Below, one piece after another: positions 28,341 through 37,197 of a stretch of DNA of 64,000 bases. This DNA comes from Kluyvera georgiana ATCC 51603 (GTDB taxonomy: Bacteria > Pseudomonadota > Gammaproteobacteria > Enterobacterales > Enterobacteriaceae), in the NCBI RefSeq assembly GCF_001654985.1, contig NZ_LXEU01000037.1:28888-92887 (forward strand). Direction: 5' to 3'. Position numbers and translations under genes: made by a program. The stretch's first letter is position 1, and each line of letters begins with the position of its first letter. Under the pieces are notes generated by a model that saw nothing but the letters and a program-made list of their open reading frames with translations, was not told the DNA's origin and searched no databases.

Positions 28341-29516
28341 ATGAAAGTTAAAGTACTGTCCCTCCTGGTACCGGCTCTGCTGGTAGCGGGCGCAGCAAAT
28401 GCGGCTGAAATTTATAACAAAGACGGCAACAAATTAGATCTGTACGGTAAAGTCGATGGCCTGCACTACTTCTCCAGCGACAACGGTTCTGACGGCGACC
28501 AATCCTACGTGCGTCTGGGCTTCAAAGGTGAAACTCAGGTTAACGACCAGCTGACCGGTTACGGCCAGTGGGAATACAACGTTCAGGCGAACAACACTGA
28601 AGGTTCTTCTGACCAGGCATGGACTCGTGTAGGCTTCGCAGGTATCCGCGTTGCTGACGCTGGTTCTTTCGACTACGGTCGTAACTACGGCGTTGTTTAC
28701 GACGTAACTTCCTGGACTGACGTTCTGCCGGAATTCGGCGGCGACACCTACGGTTCTGACAACTTCATGCAATCCCGTGCTAACGGCGTTGCCACCTACC
28801 GTAACACCGACTTCTTCGGTCTGGTTGACGGCCTGAACTTTGCTCTGCAGTATCAGGGTAAAAACGGCAGCGTATCCGGCGAAGGCCAGACTGCTAACGG
28901 TCGTCAGGCTCTGAAACAGAACGGTGACGGCTTCGGCGGCTCCCTGACCTACGATCTGGGCGCAGGCTTCAGCATCGGTGGTGCGATCTCTTCTTCTAAA
29001 CGTACTACTGACCAGAACAACAGCGTCTACGTTGTTCGTGATGAAAACACCGGCGTTCCGACTGGCGCAACCAGCAAAATCTACGGTAGCGGCGACCGCG
29101 CTGAAACCTACTCTGCTGGCCTGAAATACGATGCTAACAACATCTATCTGGCAACTCAGTACACCCAGACCTACAACGCAACTCGTTTCGGCGGTTCCCC
29201 GAACGCTGGCGTTTACGGTTTTGCTGACAAAGCTCAGAACTTCGAAGTGGTTGCACAGTACCAGTTCGACTTCGGTCTGCGTCCGTCCATCGCTTACCTG
29301 CAGTCTAAAGGTAAGAACATCGACAACGGCGTACGTGACTTCGGTGACCAGGATCTCCTGAAATACATCGACCTGGGCGCGACTTACTACTTCAACAAAA
29401 ACATGTCTACCTACGTTGATTACAAAATCAACCTGCTGGACAAAAACGACTTCACTCAGGCCGCTGGTATCTCTACCGATAACATCGTTGCACTGGGTCT
29501 GGTTTACCAGTTCTAA
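28341..29516 (+). CDS. ompC: OmpC/OmpK36-type outer-membrane porin
   Basis: This is a trimeric 16-stranded general porin for small hydrophilic solutes and many antibiotics. It has 391 residues with a 21-residue signal peptide ending ANA before [10 protein letters not shown] and the C-terminal motif GLVYQF needed for barrel assembly. It matches Klebsiella OmpK36 more closely than E. coli OmpC by eye, with differences in surface loops (for example [15 protein letters not shown]). The constriction loop L3 reads [13 protein letters not shown] (residues 130-142) without the two-residue insertion that narrows the pore in resistant OmpK36 variants. Codon use is highly biased, as for an abundant protein. 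Confidence 0.96.
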   Translation: MKVKVLSLLVPALLVAGAANAAEIYNKDGNKLDLYGKVDGLHYFSSDNGSDGDQSYVRLGFKGETQVNDQLTGYGQWEYNVQANNTEGSSDQAWTRVGFAGIRVADAGSFDYGRNYGVVYDVTSWTDVLPEFGGDTYGSDNFMQSRANGVATYRNTDFFGLVDGLNFALQYQGKNGSVSGEGQTANGRQALKQNGDGFGGSLTYDLGAGFSIGGAISSSKRTTDQNNSVYVVRDENTGVPTGATSKIYGSGDRAETYSAGLKYDANNIYLATQYTQTYNATRFGGSPNAGVYGFADKAQNFEVVAQYQFDFGLRPSIAYLQSKGKNIDNGVRDFGDQDLLKYIDLGATYYFNKNMSTYVDYKINLLDKNDFTQAAGISTDNIVALGLVYQF

Positions 29517-29534
29517 TACTGTTAAGACCATTGC

Positions 29535-29561
29535 AAAAGGGGCCTTTGGCCCCTTTTTTTG
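29535..29561 (+). terminator. Intrinsic terminator of ompC
   Basis: AAAAGGGGCC-TTT-GGCCCCTTTTTTT starts 18 bases after the ompC stop and is a strong rho-independent terminator. Confidence 0.93.
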
Positions 29562-29618
29562 TGCCGAATTTCAGCAAATTAGTGTACTCTTGCGCCGATT
29601 GCAGGAGGGTAATAACGG

Positions 29619-30671
29619 ATGGAAATGACTTTTTTACGAATGGCGCTGTTGAGCGTCGTGATTCTGCTGACGGGTTGTGATAACGCCAGCGCGCCGGCAA
29701 CACCCAAAGCGGCGGTGACCGTGCTGGAAGGGAAGACCATGGGCACCTTCTGGCGCGTAAGCGTGGTGGGCGTGGATAAAGCCCAGGCTGAAGCGCTCCG
29801 CAGCAAGGTACAAACCCAGCTCGATGGCGACGATCGTCTGCTGTCGACCTGGAAAAACGACTCGGCGCTGATGCGCTTTAACCACTCGCAGAGCACCACG
29901 CCGTGGCCGGTCAATGAAGCGATGGCGGATATCGTCACTGAATCGTTGCGCATTGGGCGTAAAACCCAGGGCGCGATGGACATTACCGTTGGCCCGCTGG
30001 TGAATCTCTGGGGCTTTGGCCCGGACAAACAGCCGGTCAGTACGCCAACTCAGGCGCAGATTGACGCCGCGAAAGCGCGTACCGGTCTGGACAAATTAAC
30101 GGTTATCAACCGTGCGGACAGGCAGTATCTGCAAAAATCGATCCCCGATCTTTACGTCGATCTTTCTACCGTCGGCGAGGGCTATGCTGCCGATCATCTG
30201 GCGCGCCTGATGACGGAAGAAGGTATCTCCCGTTATCTGGTCTCGGTGGGGGGCGCGCTGGTGAGTCGCGGAATGAACGCCGACGGCCAGCCGTGGCGGG
30301 TGGCGATTCAAAAACCGACCGACCGGGAAAATGCGGTGCAGGCGATCGTCGATATTAACGGTCATGGCATCAGCACCTCCGGGAGTTACCGCAACTACTA
30401 TGAACTCGACGGTAAACGCATTTCGCACGTGATCGATCCGCAAACCGGACGCCCGATTACTCACAAGCTGGTGTCGGTGACCGTCATTGCGCCGACCGCA
30501 CTGGAAGCTGACGCCTGGGATACCGGCCTGATGGTGCTGGGGACCGAAAAAGCCCAGCAGGTGGTGCGCGAACAGGGGCTGGCAGTGTACATGATCATGA
30601 AAGAAGGCGATGGTTTTACCACCTGGATGTCGCCGCAGTTCCGCGCTTTCCTGGTCAATGGGAAAAATTAA
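29619..30671 (+). CDS. apbE: ApbE, FAD:protein FMN transferase
   Basis: ApbE attaches FMN to threonine residues of exported flavoproteins such as NqrB/NqrC and RnfD/RnfG. It has 350 residues and is a lipoprotein: the signal ends in LLTGC with the lipid-carrying Cys20. The flavin-binding core shows GAMDITVGPLVNLWGFGP, VDLSTVGEGYAADHLARL, ISTSGSYRNYYELDG and the metal-site region TALEADAWDTGLMVLG. It acts on the periplasmic side of the inner membrane. It is separated from ompC by a terminator, and its stop codon overlaps the Ada box of the next gene. Confidence 0.96.
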   Translation: MEMTFLRMALLSVVILLTGCDNASAPATPKAAVTVLEGKTMGTFWRVSVVGVDKAQAEALRSKVQTQLDGDDRLLSTWKNDSALMRFNHSQSTTPWPVNEAMADIVTESLRIGRKTQGAMDITVGPLVNLWGFGPDKQPVSTPTQAQIDAAKARTGLDKLTVINRADRQYLQKSIPDLYVDLSTVGEGYAADHLARLMTEEGISRYLVSVGGALVSRGMNADGQPWRVAIQKPTDRENAVQAIVDINGHGISTSGSYRNYYELDGKRISHVIDPQTGRPITHKLVSVTVIAPTALEADAWDTGLMVLGTEKAQQVVREQGLAVYMIMKEGDGFTTWMSPQFRAFLVNGKN

Positions 30672-30678
30672 AAAGCAA
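30666..30678 (+). promoter_or_regulatory. Ada box upstream of ada
   Basis: AATTAAAAAGCAA fits the Ada A-box rule AAT-N6-GCAA and aligns with the E. coli ada operator. It overlaps the apbE stop codon and lies about 67 bases before the ada start. Methylated Ada protein would bind here and activate ada-alkB. A possible -10 TACACT lies at 30722-30727. Confidence 0.75.
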
Positions 30679-30744
30679 GATTGCGGGTTTTTTATTTCCT
30701 CCTTTTAGGCACTGTGGCAGTTACACTAGAAGGAGGAGACTGTT

Positions 30745-31812
30745 ATGACGATTGATACTCTACGCAACGACGAGGCGCGCTGGCAGGCGGTTCTCGATCG
30801 CGATGCGAAAGCCGACGGTCAGTTTGTCTTTGCCGTGCTGACCACCGGTATTTTTTGCCGTCCTTCGTGCCGCGCACGTCATGCGCTGCGTCAGAACGTC
30901 CGTTTTTTCAGCGATGCCAGCGCGGCGCTAGCGGGCGGTTTTCGTCCCTGCAAACGCTGTCGGCCGGATGCGCTTTCGCCTGAGCAGCAGAAAATTGCCA
31001 AAGTGGCCCACGCCTGTCGGCTGTTGGAGCGGGATAGCCCGGTCACGCTTGATGCGTTGGCGCAGGCGGTCGCGGTCAGCCCGTATCACTTCCATCGCAT
31101 GTTTAAATCCATCACTGGTTTAACGCCAAAAGCCTGGCAACAGGCCTGGCGCGCAAACCGCCTGCGTGAGGCGCTGAGCGAGGGGGAACCGGTGACGCAG
31201 GCGGTGCTGGCGGCGGGCTTTCCGTCGAGCAGCAGCTACTATCGCCACGCCGACGCGCTGTTAGGGATGACCGCACGTACTCGCCGTCGGGGTGGCAAAT
31301 CGACGGAGATTCACTATACCGTCGGTAAGTGCTCGCTAGGGCGCTGCCTGGTGGCGCTCAGTGAGCGCGGCGTTTGCGCCGTGCTGTTGGGTGACGATGA
31401 GGCTGGCCTGCTTAGCGAACTACGGCAGAGTTTTCCTGCCGCAACGCTGCTGGTTGCCGGGGCGGACGTCAGCGAGACAACCTCCGCTGTGATGGCGAGC
31501 CTCGAATCGCGCGCGGCGGCACTGAGCTTGCCGCTGGATATCCGCGGCACCGCTTTCCAGCAGCAGGTCTGGCAGGCGCTGCGTGCCATTCCGCCCGGTG
31601 AAACCCGTAGCTACCAGCAGGTGGCAGAGGCTATCGGCAGGCCAAAGGCGGTGCGTGCGGTGGCCAGCGCCTGTGCGGCAAACCGGCTGGCGATACTGGT
31701 GCCCTGTCACCGGGTGGTGCGCGGCGACGGCAGCCTGTCGGGATACCGCTGGGGTGTGGCCCGTAAAGCCCGATTGCTCGCGCGTGAAAAAGAACAGGAG
31801 ATCGAATGTTAG
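30745..31812 (+). CDS. ada: Ada, methyl-DNA repair protein and regulator
   Basis: Ada repairs alkylated DNA by moving methyl groups to its own cysteines and, when methylated, activates the adaptive response. It has 355 residues. The N-terminal zinc site uses Cys38, Cys42, Cys69 and Cys72 (IFCRPSCRARH and PCKRCRPD); Cys38 accepts phosphotriester methyls. An AraC-type helix-turn-helix follows (VAVSPYHFHRMFKSITGLTPKAW). The C-terminal O6-methylguanine transferase domain has the acceptor Cys321 in the LVPCHRVV motif. AGGAGGAG is a very strong ribosome site. The stop overlaps alkB, forming the ada-alkB operon. Confidence 0.97.
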   Translation: MTIDTLRNDEARWQAVLDRDAKADGQFVFAVLTTGIFCRPSCRARHALRQNVRFFSDASAALAGGFRPCKRCRPDALSPEQQKIAKVAHACRLLERDSPVTLDALAQAVAVSPYHFHRMFKSITGLTPKAWQQAWRANRLREALSEGEPVTQAVLAAGFPSSSSYYRHADALLGMTARTRRRGGKSTEIHYTVGKCSLGRCLVALSERGVCAVLLGDDEAGLLSELRQSFPAATLLVAGADVSETTSAVMASLESRAAALSLPLDIRGTAFQQQVWQALRAIPPGETRSYQQVAEAIGRPKAVRAVASACAANRLAILVPCHRVVRGDGSLSGYRWGVARKARLLAREKEQEIEC

Positions 31813-32450
31813 ACTTGTTTGCCGATGAAGCGCCGTGGTCGGAACCGCTGGCGCCTGGCGCGATGATCTTGCGTCGGTTAGCGCGGGCGCACAGCACAGC
31901 GCTGCTGGCGGCTATCGAGCAGGTGGCGGCGGTTTCGCCATTTCGTCATATGGTCACGCCGGGCGGTTATACCATGTCGGTGGCGATGACCAACTGCGGC
32001 CCGCTTGGCTGGAGTACGGATCGTCATGGCTATTGCTATGCTGCCGTTGATCCACTCAGCGGAAAACCCTGGCCTGCGATGCCGGACTGCTTTCGCCAGC
32101 TGGCGCAGGAGGCGGCGAGCGGCGCGGGTTACCCCACGTTCAACCCCGATGCCTGCTTGATAAACCGCTACCAGCCGGGGGCGAAGCTATCGCTGCACCA
32201 GGATAAAGACGAGGTCCGGCTGGATGCGCCGATCGTGTCGGTTTCGCTCGGCCTACCCGCGGTGTTTCAGTTCGGTGGCCTGAATCGCAGCGATCCGCTG
32301 CAACGCGTGCTGCTTGAGCATGGCGACGTGGTGGTGTGGGGCGGTGAGTCGCGGCTGTTTTATCATGCGATTCTGCCACTCAAAGAGGGGAGCCATCCGC
32401 AGGTCGGTCCGTGGCGCTATAACCTGACCTTTCGTCGTGCCGCGGAATGA
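31806..32450 (+). CDS. alkB: AlkB, DNA/RNA demethylase
   Basis: AlkB is the Fe(II)/2-oxoglutarate dioxygenase that removes 1-methyladenine and 3-methylcytosine damage by oxidation. It has 214 residues. The iron ligands His131, Asp133 (LSLHQDKDE) and His187 (LFYHAIL) and the 2-oxoglutarate-binding arginines in RYNLTFRRA are all present. It overlaps ada by seven bases, so both are made together under Ada control. Confidence 0.97.
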   Translation: MLDLFADEAPWSEPLAPGAMILRRLARAHSTALLAAIEQVAAVSPFRHMVTPGGYTMSVAMTNCGPLGWSTDRHGYCYAAVDPLSGKPWPAMPDCFRQLAQEAASGAGYPTFNPDACLINRYQPGAKLSLHQDKDEVRLDAPIVSVSLGLPAVFQFGGLNRSDPLQRVLLEHGDVVVWGGESRLFYHAILPLKEGSHPQVGPWRYNLTFRRAAE

Positions 32451-32532
32451 CGAATAAAAATAAGAATTATTCTTGATGTAGTCTCTCAGCAGTTTACACT
32501 GCTGGCTGTTTTTTCTTGTCCTGGTCACTGTT

Positions 32533-34176
32533 ATGGAACTTCTGTTACTTGTCTGGCGTCAGTATCGCTGGCCTTTTATCGGCGTTATCGCCTTAAGCTT
32601 GTTGAGCGCCGCGCTCGGTATCGGACTTATCGCTTTTATTAACGTACGTCTGATTGAGACGGTGGATACCACGCTTGCCGTACTGCCGGAATTTCTTGGT
32701 CTACTGCTGCTGCTGATGGCGGTCACACTGGGTTCGCAGTTGGCGCTGACCACGCTTGGCCATCACTTTGTCTATCGCCTGCGCCGGGAATTTATCAAAC
32801 GTATCCTGGATACTCAGGTGGAGCGCGTCGAGAAACTCGGCAGCGCCGCGTTACTGGCGGGGCTGACCAGCGACATCCGCGCGATCACCATTGCCTTCGT
32901 GCGGCTGCCAGAATTGGTGCAGGGGATTATTCTGACCGTGGGTTCCGCGGCCTACCTGGCGATGTTGTCGAGCAAAATGCTGCTGATTACCGCCCTGTGG
33001 ATGGCGCTGACCATCTGGGGCGGTTTCGTGCTGGTGGCGCGGGTGTATAAACACATGGCGACGCTGCGTGAAACCGAAGACCGCTTGTACGACGATTACC
33101 AGACGGTGCTGGAAGGGCGCAAAGAGCTGACCCTGAACCGCGAGCGCGCGGAGTATGTCTTCGAACAAAAATTCACGCCGAATGCGAAAGACTACCGCCA
33201 CCATATCGTACGGGCTGACACCTTCCATCTGAGTGCGGTCAACTGGTCGAATATTATGATGCTGGGGGCCATTGGTCTGGTGTTCTGGATGGCGAACAGT
33301 CTCGGCTGGGCCGACACCAACGTTGCCGCCACATACTCGCTTACGCTGCTGTTCCTGCGCACGCCGCTGCTGTCGGCGGTGGGCGCGCTGCCCACGCTGC
33401 TGAGCGCGCAGGTGGCGTTCAATAAGCTGAATAAATTCGCGCTGGCGCCATATCAGGAAACCTTCCCGCAGCCGACGGCGCACCCGAACTGGCAGACGTT
33501 GGAACTGCGCGACGTGACCTTCCACTATGAAGACAACACCTTCGCGGTGGGGCCGCTGAACCTGACGCTCAAGCGCGGTGAGATGGTATTCCTGATTGGC
33601 GGCAACGGCAGCGGTAAATCGACGTTGGCGATGTTGCTGACCGGGCTGTATCAACCGCTATCCGGGCAGATTCTGCTGGACGGTCAGCCGCTGGCGACCG
33701 CCAGGCCGGAAGACTACCGCAAGTTATTCTCAGCGGTATTTACCGACGTTTGGCTGTTTGACCAGCTGCTGGGGCCAGAAGGGAAAACGGCGGATCCGGC
33801 GCTGGTTGAGAAATGGCTGAACCAGCTGCAGATGACGCACAAGATTACGCTGGAAGATGGACGCATTCTCGACCTCAAGCTATCGAAAGGGCAGAAGAAG
33901 CGCGTGGCGCTGCTGCTGGCGCTGGCAGAAGAACGCGACATCATTATGCTTGATGAGTGGGCGGCCGATCAGGATCCGCACTTCCGCCGTGAGTTCTATC
34001 AGATATTGTTACCGCTGATGCAACAGATGGGGAAAACCATTTTCGCTATTAGCCATGACGATCACTACTTTATTCATGCCGACCGCCTGCTGGAAATGCG
34101 TAGCGGTCAGCTGAGTGAGCTGGTGGGTGAGGAGCGTGAACGCGCTTCCCGCGACGCGGTCGCCCGCACCGCCTAA
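32533..34176 (+). CDS. yojI: YojI, ABC exporter (microcin J25-type efflux)
   Basis: This half-size ABC exporter fuses a six-helix membrane domain (residues about 1-310) to a nucleotide-binding domain. It has 547 residues. The Walker A motif reads GGNGSGKST, the signature is degenerate ([15 protein letters not shown]), and Walker B is [13 protein letters not shown], followed by the switch His in [10 protein letters not shown]. In E. coli, YojI with TolC exports microcin J25 and affects cysteine efflux; the same role is inferred. It follows alkB by 82 bases, as in E. coli. Beyond it, mgtE and a SulP gene are inserted before mqo. Confidence 0.93.
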   Translation: MELLLLVWRQYRWPFIGVIALSLLSAALGIGLIAFINVRLIETVDTTLAVLPEFLGLLLLLMAVTLGSQLALTTLGHHFVYRLRREFIKRILDTQVERVEKLGSAALLAGLTSDIRAITIAFVRLPELVQGIILTVGSAAYLAMLSSKMLLITALWMALTIWGGFVLVARVYKHMATLRETEDRLYDDYQTVLEGRKELTLNRERAEYVFEQKFTPNAKDYRHHIVRADTFHLSAVNWSNIMMLGAIGLVFWMANSLGWADTNVAATYSLTLLFLRTPLLSAVGALPTLLSAQVAFNKLNKFALAPYQETFPQPTAHPNWQTLELRDVTFHYEDNTFAVGPLNLTLKRGEMVFLIGGNGSGKSTLAMLLTGLYQPLSGQILLDGQPLATARPEDYRKLFSAVFTDVWLFDQLLGPEGKTADPALVEKWLNQLQMTHKITLEDGRILDLKLSKGQKKRVALLLALAEERDIIMLDEWAADQDPHFRREFYQILLPLMQQMGKTIFAISHDDHYFIHADRLLEMRSGQLSELVGEERERASRDAVARTA

Positions 34177-34261
34177 GGTTTTTTTTGCCGCTCTGCCGAT
34201 TTTTTCATCGTACGGGCGGCTTGTTTAAACTTTTTTACATCTCCCCGCGCTATGCTTAATT

Positions 34262-34283
34262 CGCCCGGCCATCCGGCTGGGCG
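34262..34283 (+). promoter_or_regulatory. Leader hairpin before mgtE
   Basis: CGCCCGGCC-ATCC-GGCTGGGCG forms a 9-base stem with one G-U pair, starting 46 bases before the mgtE ATG and following a possible -10 TATGCT (34250-34255). The leader is too short for a Mg2+ M-box riboswitch and I see no such fold. The hairpin may affect translation or mRNA stability. Confidence 0.4.
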
Positions 34284-34307
34284 ACGTCTCACGAATAAGG
34301 ATTATTC

Positions 34308-35744
34308 ATGTCTCTGTTGAAAAAGAACAGCGCCCGCCTGCGCGATGAAGAGCGTCAGCGCCTGATCTGGCTGCTGACCACCGATAAAGCCGTGACTTCC
34401 GCGCTGTTGGGCAAACTCACGCTCGCTGAGCAGTACGATGAAGGCACGCTGGTTGACGACCTTGCCGAAGTCGGCAGCTTAGTGGCGCACCTGCCGCCGC
34501 CGGATCTCGCCGATACCCTGGAAGCGTTACCGTCCGAAGAGCGCCATGCATTGTGGAACATGGTCGAAGACGATCGTCGCGGGAAGGTGTTGCTGGAAGC
34601 ATCGGAGAACGTCTGGGACGACCTCATCGAAGATATGAGCGACCGGGCGTTGCTCGATGCATTGCAAACGCTGGATATCGACGAACAGATTTACCTGGTG
34701 CAGCACCTGCCGCGTGACCTGACCGGACGCCTGCTGGCGTCGATGTCGCCGGAAGAGCGCGCGCGCGTACGCCAGGTGATGAACTACGCCCACGAGCAGG
34801 TGGGGTCGATCATGGAGTTCGAGGTGATTACCATTCGCCCGGACGTCACGTTGGCCTCGGTGCAGCGTTTTTTGCGCCGGTTGGGCAAAATGCCAGAAAA
34901 CACCGATAAGCTGTTTGTTATCCAGCGCGATCAGACGCTGATTGGCGAGCTGGAGCTGAAAACCATTTTGCTCAATTCGGCGGATAAGCTTGTTCATGAA
35001 GTGATGGAATCTGACCCGGTCGCATTCCACCCGGAAGAAAAATCGGAAATTGTGGCGCGTACCTTCGAACGTGACAACTTGATCAGCGCCGCGGTAATTG
35101 ATTCGCAGGGCAAGCTGATGGGGCGTCTGACCATCGATGAGATCGTTGACGTAGTTTATGAAGAGACCGACAGCGACCTGCGTCGCATGGGCGGCCTGAG
35201 CAGTGAAGAGGACGTATTTGCGCCAGTGACCAAAGCGGTGAAAACGCGCTGGGCGTGGCTGGCTATTAACCTTTGTACCGCGTTTATCGCCTCGCGCGTC
35301 ATTGATGGTTTTGAACACACCATTTCGCAACTGGTGGCATTGGCCTCGTTAATGCCGATCGTCGCGGGCATTGGCGGTAATACCGGTAACCAGACCATCA
35401 CCATGATCGTGCGCGCGCTGGCTTTACAGCATATTCAGCCGGGTAACTTCTCGTTCCTGATCCTGCGTGAGATGGGGGTAGCGTTGATTAACGGTATCGT
35501 CTGGGGCGGCATCATGGGCACCGTCACCTGGCTGCTGTACGACGACCTGGCGCTCGGCGGCGTGATGACGCTGGCGATGATCCTGAACCTGCTGGTGGCA
35601 TCGATTATGGGGGTGCTGATCCCGATGATCATGGCCAAGCTTGGGCGTGACCCGGCGGTCGGCTCAAGCGTGATGATCACCGCGATCACCGATACCGGCG
35701 GCTTCTTTATTTTTCTGGGGCTGGCGACGGTGTTTCTGCTTTAA
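34308..35744 (+). CDS. mgtE: MgtE-type magnesium transporter
   Basis: MgtE is a homodimeric Mg2+ channel gated by its cytoplasmic Mg2+-sensing domains. It has 478 residues. The N-terminal helical domain is at about 30-150, two CBS motifs lie at about 155-280, and five membrane helices fill 300-478. The pore signature is visible as PIVAGIGGNTGNQTITMIVRALAL, with the conserved acidic residue of the last helices in MITAITDTGGFFIFLGLA. E. coli K-12 has no MgtE at this place. The 3' end overlaps the convergent SulP gene by 38 bases. Confidence 0.95.
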   Translation: MSLLKKNSARLRDEERQRLIWLLTTDKAVTSALLGKLTLAEQYDEGTLVDDLAEVGSLVAHLPPPDLADTLEALPSEERHALWNMVEDDRRGKVLLEASENVWDDLIEDMSDRALLDALQTLDIDEQIYLVQHLPRDLTGRLLASMSPEERARVRQVMNYAHEQVGSIMEFEVITIRPDVTLASVQRFLRRLGKMPENTDKLFVIQRDQTLIGELELKTILLNSADKLVHEVMESDPVAFHPEEKSEIVARTFERDNLISAAVIDSQGKLMGRLTIDEIVDVVYEETDSDLRRMGGLSSEEDVFAPVTKAVKTRWAWLAINLCTAFIASRVIDGFEHTISQLVALASLMPIVAGIGGNTGNQTITMIVRALALQHIQPGNFSFLILREMGVALINGIVWGGIMGTVTWLLYDDLALGGVMTLAMILNLLVASIMGVLIPMIMAKLGRDPAVGSSVMITAITDTGGFFIFLGLATVFLL

Positions 35745-36924
35745 GCTTCGCACGATGCTTCAGGCGTGCAGGCACGATCGCCATCATGATGAGCCCTGCC
35801 AGTACGCCAATCGCCAGGTTACCGGTACTGACCGTTGCGCCAACGGTAACCAGCATCACCAGCGTTTCCGGCCACGGCGCACGCTTGAGCGTCGCGGGCT
35901 GGAGGCTTGGCCAGCTAAAGGTCTTAAAGGCTACAATCACCATAATCCCCGCCAGTACCGCCATCGGGATCTTCGCCATCACTTCGCTTAATGCGGTGAC
36001 CAACAGCAGCAGCACCAGCGCGGCGGCAACCGTCGAAACGCGGCTACGGCCTTTTCCCATCTCCACGTTGACGATGGTCTGACCGATCATCGCGCACCCG
36101 GCAATGCCGCCGTAGCAGCCAGCCAGCATATTGGCGATGCCGAGGCCCGCGCTTTCACGCGTTTTGTTCGAGGGGGTATGGGTGAGATCGTCCACCAGTT
36201 TAGCGGTCAGCAGCGATTCCATCAGCCCGACGAAGGCAATGCTCAGCGCGCAGGGCCAGATAATTTGTAGCGTCTCGAGGTTAAACGGCACCCGCCACTG
36301 AGTCAGCCCCGGCAGGCCGCCGCTCATGGAGCCTTCATCCCCCACGGTTGGCAGAATCTGCCCGCTGGTGACGGTAAACAGCGTCAGCAGCACGACGGCA
36401 ACCAGCGGGGAAGGGATACTTTTTGTCACCCGTGGTAACCACAGTACGATCAGAATGGTGGCGGCAAACAGCGCGACGATAAGCGGACTGCGGCTCCAGA
36501 AGTGGGGCACCTGGGCAAAGAAAATGAGGATGCCGAGCGCGTTAACAAAACCGGTCATTACCGACTGGGGAATAAAGCGCATCAGTTTGGCCATGCCGCA
36601 CAGGGCAAACAAAATTTGAATGATGCCAGCCAATAAAACCGCAGGTAGAATGTAGGCCACGCCGTGAACGTGGACCATCGGGCCAATCACCAGCGCAACC
36701 GAACCGGCCGCTGCCGTGACCATTGCCGGGCGTCCGCCAAGGAACGACATACTCAGACAGAGCACAACGGATGCAATCAGGCTGACTTTCGGGTCAACGC
36801 CAGCAATCACCGAAAACGAGATGACTTCAGGGATCAGTGCCAGAGCGGTAATGACGCCTGCCAGAATTTCACGGGTGAGCAGAGATGGCGAGCGCAGAAT
36901 GCTCAATGATGAGGTGTTCGACAT
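35707..36924 (-). CDS. SulP-family anion transporter, STAS-less
   Basis: This 405-residue membrane protein belongs to the SLC26/SulP anion transporter family. The family motif GGRPAMVTAAAGSVALVIGPMV lies near residue 63, and PSNKTRESAGLGIANMLAGCYGGIAGCAMIGQTIVN is the second conserved region. About 11-13 hydrophobic segments can be seen. It ends right after the last membrane helix (VPARLKHRAKLKAE) and lacks the C-terminal STAS domain usual in proteins such as DauA/YchM. The substrate could be sulfate, bicarbonate or a dicarboxylate; sequence alone does not decide. Its end overlaps mgtE on the opposite strand. Confidence 0.9.
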   Translation of the reverse strand: MSNTSSLSILRSPSLLTREILAGVITALALIPEVISFSVIAGVDPKVSLIASVVLCLSMSFLGGRPAMVTAAAGSVALVIGPMVHVHGVAYILPAVLLAGIIQILFALCGMAKLMRFIPQSVMTGFVNALGILIFFAQVPHFWSRSPLIVALFAATILIVLWLPRVTKSIPSPLVAVVLLTLFTVTSGQILPTVGDEGSMSGGLPGLTQWRVPFNLETLQIIWPCALSIAFVGLMESLLTAKLVDDLTHTPSNKTRESAGLGIANMLAGCYGGIAGCAMIGQTIVNVEMGKGRSRVSTVAAALVLLLLVTALSEVMAKIPMAVLAGIMVIVAFKTFSWPSLQPATLKRAPWPETLVMLVTVGATVSTGNLAIGVLAGLIMMAIVPARLKHRAKLKAETPSPAPEK

Positions 36925-37197
36925 AGGTTATTCGCAGGTTATCGATGGCCGGTTTTCTATAAGCCACAGCTTCCGTGCGTACCATCACAAAGGGGGGAAT
37001 AATACCGCTTCCCGTCACATTCTACTAGTACCAAATCTCATTTTCTGTACACATTTATTAAACATTTTAATAACAGATCTCAAAACTCAACTTAAATTTT
37101 AAACAATATTTAAATTTATCCGTCCTGGTGGTAACGTAACCGTACGGATGTTTTTACCTGCGTGTAACAACTCGACAGTCAAGTAAGGCCCCCTACG

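Noticed and set aside
28434..29531. Open frame of 365 codons antisense to nearly all of ompC
   Set aside because: It reflects the restricted codon set of ompC on the other strand; the Val-rich composition has no family match.
34177..34307. Possible Mg2+ riboswitch (M-box) before mgtE
   Set aside because: The gap is only 131 bases including the promoter, and the conserved M-box pairings are not visible; only one simple hairpin was found.
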